From positions 5,694,574 to 5,758,573 of the forward strand of contig JAINUG010000054.1 of NCBI GenBank assembly GCA_029706075.1: 64,000 bases of DNA, given 5' to 3'. Positions 11,054-22,251 of the stretch are shown in pieces; positions within the stretch are counted from its first letter, which is position 1; every line of letters starts with the position of its first letter. Below the pieces are notes generated by a model that saw only the letters and a list, made by a program, of their open reading frames with translations, did not search any database and was not told the origin of the DNA. The translations under genes and the position numbers were made by a program. The DNA is from Aldrovandia affinis (Eukaryota > Chordata > Actinopteri > Notacanthiformes > Halosauridae).

Positions 11054-12190
11054 AGTTTGAACATGCATCATCACTTTCTGATTGTTTTTTTTTGTTTCTG
11101 TGACAAAATCAGTGCTTGAATTGGGCCTGGGCTCACGCACTCCTGCCACTTCTTAATTTCCAGTGCCGTATTGTGCGTCCCGTTACATATTTATGATGAA
11201 CGGTACTGACTTAAATGAAGTCAATTTACAACTTTTCTGTGACTTTTGAGAGGTGAAATAACCAGTTTCCATTGATAATTAAAATATGAAATAAGATCCA
11301 CGTCATAAAAGACTACACCCAGTAATCATATTTCCACAAAATGCGCTGCAAAATGCATGTCCGCGAGGCCCGCAGTGGACTACAATTCCCAGATGACAAC
11401 TCACATGTGACATATATGCTGGATAGCGTATCACACGTAGGCTAGTACTAGCAGCGCGTTGTAGCGAAGGATATAGCGGGACGTTCAAAATAGTTGACAT
11501 CAAATGTTTTACATTGATAATAGCCTAATATAAACTGTTAGCGTGGCTAAATAATGCGCCATGCAAAAGAAAAATAAATCATCAGGATAATCCACCACTG
11601 GTTAGCTCAGACGCAAGCTGTTCGGAGAACGAGAGCGTTATAACAGGCGATGGAGTCCTGTCACACCGTTCCTGTCAACCGCCCGCCACTGCGGCAGACC
11701 AATTATTTTAACCCAATTCAAGCATTCACTCAACATTAGCTGTGGTTTTGCCCCCACCAGATTTACATAGGTTTAGCAAGGAGATTTAGGGACCATAACA
11801 AACAGATATTTCCTCATTCTCCCATAAGTGAATGGGAAATCACAAGTCATGTATAAAAAATGAAGACAAATGTGTCCTTAAATTACACATTCATTCTCAT
11901 TATACATCTCCATATCCCACACATTCCAATTATTCAAAATATGATGGGAGTCAATTGTTAAATAACCTACAAAGACAAACTACACAACAAAATAACCCAG
12001 ACTAACTTCGAACGTCTTTTCTGGCCAGGCTTTGACATTAAGTAATTAAATAAAGATTTATATTGACTTGGTAGGTCTTTCTTTTTTAACACAATGCTAG
12101 TGAAGCAGCAAGTGTTTTTGGTAGCAAGCAAGGAGACAAAAATTAACCTTTTGATAGTGAGAGAAAATTAGCTAAACGGCATGTGTCACC
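11054..12190. other. Spacer downstream of tac4
   Basis: AT-rich DNA with no convincing ORF and no repeat I can name. Confidence 0.4.
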
Positions 12191-12192
12191 TA

Positions 12193-12906
12193 CAGTTCAG
12201 GGGACCATATCTATGTTCCCAGGGTCCTATGTTCCCAGGGTCCTATGTTCCCAAGGTCCTATGTTCCCAAGGTCCTGTTCCCAGGGTCCTATGTTCCCAA
12301 GGTCCTATGTTCCCAAGGTCCTGTTTCCAGGGTCCTATGTTCCCAAGGTCCGATGTTCCCCAGTTCAATATTCTGTTAACACACATTAATAGGACTTGTG
12401 CAGTGACGTGATTCCGGAGAAACCGTCGTCTCGTTGCGCCTGGCTAGCCTACAGTCTATCCCTCAATGCTGATGAAGATGTGACAGTTTTAGAGATTATG
12501 CTGACTTAAATCGGGGCTGTAAGCAAATATCAAGGTTTGACAAAAAGCATAAACTTATTTTCGCAGGGTTATAAACATGCATTTCTACTCACTGTGGCCA
12601 TTCTGCTTGTCATAGAAAAATGGTATCGCTGGAAACGGCAGACTCCAGGGATTACACAGAGCCATTTGTTTCTATGACAAACACAATCGCCACGCTTCGA
12701 AATGTTACTGTACAAAGTTTACAATCAAAATCATAAATGTATGAATGATTGTTTCATATTTTGTACATGTTTACTTTGACATGAAAACGCAAATCGATTC
12801 TGAACTGGGGAACATAGGACCCTGGGAATGTGCTATATAGCTCTGGGGAACATAGGACCCTGGGAACATAGGACCCTGGGAGCATAGGGTTGACCCCCAG
12901 TTCAGC
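12193..12906. mobile_element. Foldback-like element with minisatellite arms
   Basis: The left arm (12193-12372) is about ten tandem 16-base units of the type cctatgttcccaaggt. The right arm (about 12802-12906) carries the same unit in reverse (gggaacataggaccctgg). Both arms end inwards with gttccccagttca. Some 430 bases of unrelated AT-rich DNA lie between. The + frames through the left arm (VPRVLCSQGPMFPR-like) are an artefact of the repeat. No target duplication was identified. Confidence 0.65.
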
Positions 12907-13202
12907 ACTAAACCTACGAACGACTATTATGTCTCGCTAGTTATCTAACTAGCTAAGTTTATTAAACGTGTGTGAATCAAAACTTTTTATTGGAAACTGT
13001 GAATCGAATAAAAAGACATCATATACGCTATCACTGTTTGTCATTAACCAGCATATTTTCTTATGATTAGATCAATTGGCTAACGTCACTATTATGGCTA
13101 ACCAGTTGAGTCGTTAACATTAGCTTTGTATCATTCCGTTTCTAATAGCTAGCTATCTAGCTAAGTTAGCTTGCAAGCCCGATAATAACATTATAGCCCT
13201 TA

Positions 13203-13744
13203 CACTACCGTTCAAAAGTTTGGGGTCACCTGCTGGAAACTATTTTTATCTCATAATTGACAATGCTTTACACCGTATACATTTCTGTAAATACTTTAAA
13301 ATGACAAAAAACACATGTAACAATGAACAAAATGAACATCAAAGAAATTTATATTGAAAATTGAATCTTGGATTCCTCAAAATAGTCACCCTTTGGCGTG
13401 AGAATAGCCTCACAAACAGTGGCCATTCGGTTCATAAGTTTTAGCAGGAAATCACCCGACATGTTTTCCCAGCTATCCTGCAGCAATTCCCAGAGAAACT
13501 TGTGAGTTGCTTTGCTTTGACTCTTCCTTTCCAGTTTGTCCCATACAAGTTCTATGGGATTGAGGTCTGGACACTGGGCAGGCCAGGTCTTTAGTTTGAG
13601 TTGTTGTTCACATTCCTCCTTCACCAGATAGTTCTTGCACAACTTCAAGGTGTGTTTCGGGTCGTTATCTTGCTGAAGAATGAAGGAGTGCCCGATTAGC
13701 CATAGTCCAGATGGAAGGTGACCCCAAACTTTTGAACGGTAGTG
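13203..13744 (-). mobile_element. Tc1-like deletion derivative, copy 1
   Basis: The inverted ends cactaccgttcaaaagtttg and its complement are both flanked by TA (13201-13202, 13745-13746). On the minus strand it keeps the C-terminal part of a Tc1 transposase: LKLCKNYLVKEECEQQLKL, WPAQCPDLNPIELVWD (with the catalytic Glu region) and LWELLQDSWENM. The DNA-binding half and the first catalytic Asp are deleted. A near-identical element is at 61496-62049. Confidence 0.9.
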
Positions 13745-13745
13745 T

Positions 13746-14382
13746 ATATTATATACTAGCTATTATACGGGTACTATGTTTAAAGCGTATGCTCCTCTCT
13801 AACCAATTAGTCAATCGGAATTTTCAGAAAGGAATGAGGGCGAGTGGTAGCCTAGATAACTATCCCTGCCCTTGTCACAGAACCATTACACGCATTAGCG
13901 AAATAAGTCTTCACGACCACAGTGCTCCAGTATTTTTGTATCCACATGTATTTTTGAAGACACGTGTGCTAGTATATGGGACCTTGCCGCGATTGGACGG
14001 ACCTACAATTCCTTCCTTAATTTAAGCAACACAGTAACATACAGTATATTCTTAAAGCAACATGGTAATATTATGAAATCTCCTAAATTGAAAATCAAAT
14101 TATTCATACTTAAAAATAATAAAATAAAGACTGCTGGTATGTGATGATTGCAGTCGCGCTTACTTTTTTTGTACATTATTGAACATGGGTCTCTATAATT
14201 AGGCAAATCCACGAGCAAAATACAACAAGACGGACAGGAGAACCAAAACACCATCATAATTCAGAACCTTACATCATCAATTTATTCAGGAAGCACCGGA
14301 TTCTTAACATTTCTTCAGAGTTTTACAGATTAATTTACAGAGCATTCTTAAGACTCTTATTGAAGCCTATTGAGGTCTAACG
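13746..14382. other. Spacer before the minisatellite
   Basis: No gene was seen. The ORFs 13711-14025 (+) and 14003-14257 (-) lack domain features. AT-rich up to the abrupt start of the 30-base repeats. Confidence 0.4.
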
Positions 14383-14592
14383 GCAGAGACCGCGATGTAT
14401 ATCGCAAAACAACTGCAGAGACCGTGATGGACCTCGCAACAACAGCGGAGAACACGATGGATATATATCGAGACAACCGCAGAGACCGTGATGGATATCG
14501 CGACAACCGCAGAGACAGCGATGGATATCGCGACAACTACAAAGACCGCGAAGGATATCGCAACAATCGCAGAGACAGTGATTTCAGGTGTT

Positions 14593-15012
14593 TCAGCCAC
14601 ACCCATTGCCAACAGGTGCATAAAATCCAGCACATAGCTATGCAATCTCCACAGACAAACATTTCAAATTCAGAATGGTTCGTAAAGAGCTCAGTGACTT
14701 TAAAGGCGGCGCTGTCATAGGATGCCACCTTTGCCACAAGTCAGTTCGTGAAATTTCTGCCCTACTAGATGTGCCCCGGTCAACTGTAAGTGCTATTATT
14801 GTGAAGTGGAAGCACCTAGGAGCAACAACAGCTCGGCCACGAAGTGGTAGACCACGCAAACTCACAGAGCAGGGCCGACAAGTGCTGAAGCGTATAGCGC
14901 ATAAAAATCGCCTATCATTTGCTGCATCACTCACTACAAAGTATCAAACTTCCCCTGGAAGCACCATCAGCACAAGAACTGTGCGTCGGGAGCTTCCTGT
15001 CTGTGCGGTTGT
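14593..15012 (+). mobile_element. Tc1-like transposase N-terminal fragment, copy 1
   Basis: Tc1 leader DNA (tgtttcagccacacccattg, gcataaaatccagcacatag) leads into an ORF from 14675: MVRKELSDFKGGAVIGCHL, SVREISALLDVPRSTVSAII, then RPRSGRPRKLTEQGRQVLKR. These are the paired-like helix-turn-helix and the GRPR linker of Tc1 transposases. The match stops at the REL motif around 14992, where minisatellite-associated DNA takes over. No catalytic domain is present, so it is a fragment. Confidence 0.9.
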
Positions 15013-15352
15013 CCCTCAAAACAACCGCACAGACAGCGATGGATATCGCGATAACAGCAGAGACCGCGACGGATATCGCTACAACCGTAGAGACAGCGAT
15101 GGATATCGCACCAACCACAGAGACCGTGACGGATGTCGCAACAAGCGCAGAGACCGCGATGGATATCGCAACAACTGCAGAGACCGTGATGGACCTCGCA
15201 ACAACAGCGGAGAACACGATGGATATATATCGAGACAACCGCAGAGACCGTGATGGATATCGCGACAACCGCAGAGACAGCGATGGATATCGCGACAACT
15301 ACAAAGACCGCGAAGGATATCGCAACAACCGCAGAGACAGTGATTTCAGGTG

Positions 15353-15768
15353 TTTCAGCCACACCCATTGCCAACAGGTGCATAAAATCCAGCACATAGC
15401 TATGCAATCTCCACAGACAAACATTTCAAATTCAGAATGGTTCGTAAAGAGCTGTGACTTTGCGCTGTCATAGGATGCCACCTTTGCCACAAGTCAGTTC
15501 GTGAAATTTCTGCCCTACTAGATGTGGTCAACTGTAAGTGCTATTATTGTGAAGTGGAAGCACCTAGAGCAACAACAGCTCGGCCACGAAGTGGTAGACC
15601 ACGCAAACTCACAGAGCAGGGCCGACAAGTGCTGAAGCGTATAGCGCATAAAAATCGCCTATCATTTGCTGCATCACTCACTACAAAGTATCAAACTTCC
15701 CCTGAAGCACCATCAGCACAAGAACTGTGCGTCGGGAGTTTTTGTCTGTGCGGTTGTCCCTCAAAACA
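15353..15768 (+). mobile_element. Tc1-like transposase N-terminal fragment, copy 2
   Basis: This repeats 14593-15012 with small deletions (the cagtga and aaaggcg stretches, the ccccgg before tcaactg, single bases) that break the frame. It is preceded and followed by the same minisatellite junctions. Both copies therefore arose by duplication of one inserted fragment together with flanking repeats. Confidence 0.85.
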
Positions 15769-16875
15769 ACCGCACAGACAACGCATGGATATCGCGATAA
15801 CAGCAGAGACCGTGACGGATATCGCAACAACCGTAGAGACAGCGATGGATATCGCAACAACCACAGAGACCGTGATGGATGTCGCAACAAAGCGCAGAGA
15901 CGATGGATATCGCAACAACTGTAGAGACAGCGATAGATGTCGCAACAAGCACAGAGACCGTGATGGATATCGCAACAACCGCAGAGACCGCGATGGACAT
16001 GGCTACAATGCTAGAGACAGTGATCGATATCGCGCCAACTGCAGAGACCGCGATGGATATCGCAACAACTGTAGAGACTGTGATGGATGTCGGAACAAGC
16101 AGAGACCGTGATGGATATTGCAACAACCGCAGAGGACATGGCTACAATGGTAGAGACAGTGATCGATATCGCGACAACAGCAGAGACTGCGATGGATATA
16201 TATCGCGACAACCGCAGAGACCGTAATGGGTATCTCAAAACAACCGCACAGACAGCGATGGATATCGTGTCAACAGCAGAGACCGTGATGGATATCGCAA
16301 CAACTGTAGAGACTGCGATGGATGTCGGAACAAGCAGAGACCGTGATGGATATTGCAACAACCGCAGAGGACATGGCTACAATGGAAGAGACAGTGATCA
16401 ATATCGTGACAACAGCAGAGACCGTAATGGGTATCTCTAAACAACCGCACAGACAGCGATGGATATCGCGTTAACAGCAGAGACCGTGATGGATATCGCG
16501 ACAACTGTAGAGACTGCGATGGATGTCGCAACAACCGCAGAGATCGTGATGGATATTGTAACAACCGCAGAGACCGCAGTGGACATGGCTACAATGGTAG
16601 AGACGGTGATCGATATCGCGACAACAGCAGAGACCGTAATGGGTCTCTCAAAACAACTGCACAGACAGCGATGGATATCGCGTCAACAGCAGAGACCGTG
16701 ATGGATATCGCGACAACGGTAAGACTGCGATGGATGTCGCAAGAAGCAAAGAGGCCGTGATGGATATTGCAACAACCGCAGAGACCGCGGTGGACATGGC
16801 TACAATGGTAGACAGTGATCGATATCACGCCAACTGCAGAGACCGCAATGGATATATATCGCGACAACTGCGAGT

Positions 16876-17137
16876 GACCTGCCACAGAGTGCGTCACAGA
16901 TAATGCGCTCTGAATGGACAGTGTTGAAAAAGCTCTTTTCCTCTTACATTGTGGGTAAAAATTCATACTCAATTCGTATCTCCCAACACAGAGATATGCA
17001 GAAAGCCTGTGGTAAATGGAGTCTCTCCATCATCTTTTTCAGAGATCAAAAAGCCGAAGACAGGAATCCGGCGTTTCTTCAGCTGCGTGTTGAAGACCCT
17101 GAAATGCTGCAGCTGCGTCTCCGTGGAGACGGATTAA
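16876..17137 (+). pseudogene. Unknown gene 3' module, copy 1
   Basis: The minisatellite is joined directly to exon B (16876-16954, LPQSASQIMRSEWTVLKKLF then SSYIV). An 88-base intron follows (gtaaaa to tttttcag), then exon C (17043-17137). Spliced, exon C reads EIKKPKTGIRRFFSCVLKTL followed by KCCSCVSVETD and a stop. The unspliced frame is also open, from 16903 to 17517. No family is recognised. The tail is basic, amphipathic and Cys-rich. Confidence 0.5.
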
Positions 17138-17533
17138 CAGGCTCCACTTACGTCAACAGCACAAGAACTGTGCGTCGGGAGCTTCCTGTCTGTGCGGTTG
17201 TCCCTCAAAACAACCGCACAGACAGCGATGGATATCGCGATAACAGCAGAGACCGTGACGGATATCGCTACAACCGTAGAGACAGCGATGGATATCGCAC
17301 CAACCACAGAGACCGTGACGGATGTCGCAACAAGCGCAGAGACCGCGATGGATATCGCAACAACTGTAGAGACTGCGATAGATGTCGCAACAAGCACAGA
17401 GACCGTGATGGATATCGCAACAACCGCAGAGACCGCGGTGGACATGGCTACAATGCTAGAGACAGTGATCGATATCGCGACAACTGCAGAGACCGCGATG
17501 GATATATATCGCGATAACCGCAGGGACCGTAAT

Positions 17534-17962
17534 GAATTACCACGTACTCTACCCAGCTCCTGGTCCAAGCAATGGTACTGTCCCGCTTGGACTACTGCAA
17601 CTCGCTTCTGGCTGGCCTTCCGGCATCTGCTATCAGACCCCTGCAACTCATCCAGAACGCTGCAGCCCGCCTGGTCTACAACCTTCCCAGACACTCACAT
17701 GTCACCCCCCTGCTCACTACCCTCCACTGGCTGCCTGTTATCGCTCGCATCAAATTCAAAACATTGGTCCTAGCATACCAGGCAGTCAAGGGATCAGCCC
17801 CCAACATACCTCCTCAAGATCTTCAAACCCTACACACCTGCCAGACCTCTCCGTTCTGCTACCTCAGGACGCCTGGCACCTCCCCCCCTCCGCACCTGTG
17901 CTTCCCGGTCACGTCTCCTGTCGGTTCTGGCTCCACGATGGTGGAATGACCTTCCCATGGAA
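17534..17962 (+). mobile_element. L2 LINE fragment inside the minisatellite, copy 1
   Basis: From 17572 the frame reads VLSRLDYCNSLLAGLPASAI, LQLIQNAAARLVYNLPRHSH, LHWLPVIARIKFKTLVLAYQ. After a frameshift it gives PYTPARPLRSATSGRLAPPP and LLSVLAPRWWNDLPME-type residues. These are the C-terminal reverse-transcriptase blocks of fish L2. Both ends are abrupt against minisatellite. Repeated at 20909-21333, about 3374 bases away. Confidence 0.85.
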
Positions 17963-18936
17963 GGAGACCGCGATGGATATATATCACGACAACCACAGAG
18001 ACCATAATGGGTATCTCAAAACAACTGCAGAGACCGCAGTGGACATGGCTACAATGGTAGAGACAGTGATCGATATCGCACCAACTGCAGAGACCGCGAT
18101 GGATATATATCACGACAACAGCAGAGACCGTAATGAGTATCTCAAAACAACCGCAGAGACCGCAGTGGACATGGCTACAATGGTAGAGACAGTGATCGAT
18201 ATCGCGACAACAGCAGAGACCGTAATGGGTATCTCAAAACAACCGCACAGACAGCGATGGATATCGTGTCAACAGCAGAGACCGTGATGGATATCGCAAC
18301 AACTGTAGAGACTGCGATGGATGTCGGAACAAGCAGAGACCGTGATGGATATTGCAACAACCGCAGAGGACATGGCTACAATGGTAGAGACAGGGATCGA
18401 TATCGCGACAACAGCAGAGACCGTGATGGATATATATCGCGATAACAGCAGAGACCGTGACGGATATCGCTACAACCGTAGAGACAGCGATGGATATCGC
18501 ACCAACCACAGAGACCGTGACGGATGTCGCAACAAGCGCAGAGACCGCGATGGATATCGCAACAACTGTAGAGACTGCGATAGATGTCGCAACAAGCACA
18601 GAGACCGTGATGGATATTGTAACAACCGCAGAGACCGCAGTGGACATGGCTACAATGGTAGAGACGGTGATCGATATCGCGACAACAGCAGAGACCGTAA
18701 TGGGTCTCTCAAAACAACTGCACAGACAGCGATGGATATCGCGTCAACAGCAGAGACCGTGATGGATATCGCGACAACGGTAAGACTGCGATGGATGTCG
18801 CAAGAAGCAAAGAGGCCGTGATGGATATTGCAACAACCGCAGAGACCGCGGTGGACATAGCTACAATGGTAGACAGTGATCGATATCACGCCAACTGCAG
18901 AGACCGCGATGGATATATATCGCGACAACTGCGAGT

Positions 18937-19198
18937 GACCTGCCACAGAGTGCGTCACAGATAATGCGCTCTGAATGGACAGTGTTGAAAAAGCTCTTTT
19001 CCTCTTACATTGTGGGTAAAAATTCATACTCAATTCGTATCTCCCAACACAGAGATATGCAGAAAGCCTGTGGTAAATGGAGTCTCTCCATCATCTTTTT
19101 CAGAGATCAAAAAGCCGAAGACAGGAATCCGGCGTTTCTTCAGCTGCGTGTTGAAGACCCTGAAATGCTGCAGCTGCGTCTCCGTGGAGACGGATTAA
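18937..19198 (+). pseudogene. Unknown gene 3' module, copy 2
   Basis: Nearly identical to copy 1, with a constant offset of 2061 bases. Exon B is 18937-19015 and exon C is 19104-19198. The flanking minisatellite variants (gacaacggtaagactgcg, gcaagaagcaaagagg) are also shared, so this is a recent block duplication of about 600 bases or more. Confidence 0.5.
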
Positions 19199-19368
19199 CA
19201 GGCTCCACTTACGTCAACAGCACAAGAACTGTGCGTCGGGGCTCCTGTCTGTACGGTTGTCCCTCAAAACAAGCACAGACAGCGATGGATATCGCGATAA
19301 CAGCAGAGACCGTGACGGATATCGCTACAACCGTAGAGACAGCGATGGATATCGCACCAACCACAGAG

Positions 19369-19568
19369 TGTTACATTGTGGGTAAAAATTCATACTCAAT
19401 TCGTATCTCCCAACACAGAGATATGCAGAAAGCCTGTGGTAAATGGAGTCTCTCCATCATCTTTTCAGAGATCAAAAAGCCGAAGACAGAATCCGGCGTT
19501 TCTTCAGCTGCGTGTTGAAGACCCTGAAATGCTGCAGCTGCGTCTCCCGTGGAGACGGATTAACAGGC
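19369..19568 (+). pseudogene. Unknown gene 3' module, truncated copy 3
   Basis: Starts within exon B (tgttacattgtgggtaaaaa) and runs through the intron and exon C. Single-base deletions (ttttcagag for tttttcagag, agacagaatcc) and an extra C (gtctcccgtgg) break the frame. It is a dead copy between two short minisatellite blocks. Confidence 0.6.
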
Positions 19569-19677
19569 TCCACTTCAACCGCAGAGACAGCGATGGATAT
19601 CGCGATAACAGCAGAGACCGTGACGGATATCGCAACAAATGTAGAGACAGCGATGGATATCGCACCAACCACAGAGA

Positions 19678-19868
19678 CATTGTGGGTAAAAAAATCAATA
19701 TCTATCTCCCAACACAGAGATATGCAGAAAGCCTGTGGTAAATGGAGACAGTCTCCATCATCTTTTCAGAGATCAAAAAGTCAAGACAGAATCCGATGAT
19801 TTTTGTTGAAGACCCTGAAATGCTGCAGCTGCGCGTCTCCGTGGAGACGGATTAACAGGCTCCACTTA
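19678..19868 (+). pseudogene. Unknown gene 3' module, truncated copy 4
   Basis: Starts at acattgtgggtaaaaaaatc, with internal deletions in the intron and in exon C, where the gcgtttcttcagctgcgtg part is replaced by atgatttt. It cannot give the intact tail. Confidence 0.6.
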
Positions 19869-20908
19869 CGTCAACAGCAGAGACCGTGATGGATATCGCA
19901 ACAACTGTAGAGACTGCAATGGCTGTCGGAACAAGCAGAGACCGTGATGGATATTGCAACAACCGCAGAGGACATGGCTACAATGGTAGAGACAGTGATC
20001 AATATCGCGACAACAGCAGAGACCGCGATGGATATATATCGCGACAACCGCAGGGACCGTAATGGGTATCTCTAAACAACCGCACAGACAGCGATGGATA
20101 TCGCGTCAACAGCAGAGACCGTGATGGATATCGCGACAACTGTAGAGACTGCGATGGATGTCGCAACAAGCACAGAGATCGTGATGGATATTGTAACAAC
20201 CGCAGAGACCGCAGTGGACATGGCTACAATGGTAGAGACAGTGATCGATATCGCGACAACAGCAGAGACCGTAATGGGTCTCTCAAAACAACTGCACAGA
20301 CAGCGATGGATATCGCGTCAACAGCAGAGACCGTGATGGATATCGCGACAACGGTAAGACTGCGATGGATGTCGCAAGAAGCAAAGAGGCCGTGATGGAT
20401 ATTGCAACAACCGCAGAGACCGCGGTGGACATGGCTACAATGGTAGAGACAGTGATCGATATCGCGATAACAGCAGAGACCGTAATGGGTATCTCAAAAC
20501 AACCGCACAGACAGCGATGGATATCGCGTCAACAGCAGAGACCGTGATGGATATCGCAACAACCGCAGAGACCGCGATGGACATGGCTACAATGCTAGAG
20601 ACAGTGATCGATATCGCGCCAACTGCAGAGACCGCGATGGATATATATCGCGACAACCGCAGAAACCGTAATGGGTATCTCAAAACAACCGCACAGACAG
20701 CGATGGATATCGTGTCAACAGCAGAGACCGTGATGGATATCGCAACAACTGTAGAGACTGCGATGGATGTCGGAACAAGCAGAGACCGTGATGGATATTG
20801 CAACAACCGCAGAGGACATGGCTACAATGGTAGAGACAGGGATCGATATCGCGACAACAGCAGAGACCGCGATGGATATATATTGCGACAATCGCGGAGA
20901 CCGTAATG

Positions 20909-21333
20909 GATTACCACGTACTCTACCCAGCTCCTGGTCCAAGCAATGGTACTGTCCCGCTTGGACTACTGCAACTCGCTTCTGGCTGGCCTTCCGGCAT
21001 CTGCTATCAGACCCCTGCAACTCATCCAGAACGCTGCAGCCCGCCTGGTCTACAACCTTCCCCGACACTCCCATGTCACCCCCCTGCTCACTACCCTCCA
21101 CTGGCTGCCTGTTATCGCTCGCATCAAATTCAACATTGGTCCTAGCATACCAGGCAGTCAAGGGATCAGCCTCAACATACCTCCTCAAGATCTTCAAACC
21201 CTACACACCTGCCAGACCTCTCCGTTCTGCTACCTCAGGACGCCTGGCACCTCCCCCCCTCCGCACCTGTGCTTCCCGGTCACGTCTCCTGTCGGTTCTG
21301 GCTCCACGATGGTGGAATGACCTTCCCATGGAA
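20909..21333 (+). mobile_element. L2 LINE fragment inside the minisatellite, copy 2
   Basis: Same fragment as 17534-17962 with the same end points and a few small indels. The right flank (gaccgcgatggatatatatc, then the cacaaccac-type variants) matches too. It was copied as part of a block of about 0.9 kb or more. Confidence 0.85.
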
Positions 21334-22251
21334 GGAGACCGCGATGGATATATATCACGACAACCACAGAGACCATAATGGGTATCTCAAAACAACTGCA
21401 GAGACCGCAGTGGACATGGCTACAATGGTAGAGACAGTGATCGATATCGCACCAACTGCAGAGACCGCGATGGATATATATCACAACAACAGCAGAGACC
21501 GTAATGAGTATCTCAAAACAACCGCAGAGACCGCAGTGGACATGGCTACAATGGTAGAGACAGTGATCGATATCGCGACAACAGCAGAGACCGTAATCGG
21601 TATCTCAAAACAACCGCACAGACAGCGATGGATATCGTGTCAACAGCAGAGACCGTGATGGATATCGCAACAACTGTAGAGACTGCGATGGATGTCGGAA
21701 CAAGCAGAGACCGTGATGGATATTGCAACAACCGCAGAGGACATGGCTACAATGGTAGAGACAGTGATCAATATCGTGACAACAGCAGAGACCGTAATGG
21801 GTATCTCTAAACAACCGCACAGACAGCGATGGATATCGCGTCAACAGCAGAGACCGTGATGGATATCGCGACAACTGTAGAGACTGCGATGGATGTCGCA
21901 ACAAGCACAGACATCGTGATGGATATTGTAACAACCGCAGAGACCGCAGTGGACATGGCTACAATGGTAGAGACGGTGATCGATATCGCGACAACAGCAG
22001 AGACCGTAATGGGTCTCTCAAAACAACTGCACAGACAGCGATGGATATCGCGTCAACAGCAGAGACCGTGATGGATATCGCGACAACGGTAAGACTGCGA
22101 TGGATGTCGCAAGAAGCAAAGAGGCCGTGATGGATATTGCAACAACCGCAGAGACCGCGGTGGACATGGCTACAATGGTAGAGACAGTGATCGATATCGC
22201 GATAACAGCAGAGACCGTAATGGGTATCTCAAAACAACCGCACAGACAGCG

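Noticed and set aside
12181..12411. Repetitive ORF VPRVLCSQGPMFPR
   Set aside because: Product of the 16-base minisatellite; open in two frames with no gene context.
14675..15253. Functional Tc1 transposase gene
   Set aside because: Only the N-terminal helix-turn-helix part is present; the frame then runs into minisatellite and no DDE domain follows.
14927..15407. Minus-strand ORFs such as AVVAISITVS repeats and GLCGCCDIH repeats
   Set aside because: Shadows of the 30-base unit; no start context or splice link.
16903..17517. Unspliced long ORF MRSEWTVLKKLF onwards as the true protein
   Set aside because: It reads through a conserved 88-base segment with good donor and acceptor and into minisatellite. 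The spliced reading gives a more coherent conserved tail. It is not fully excluded.
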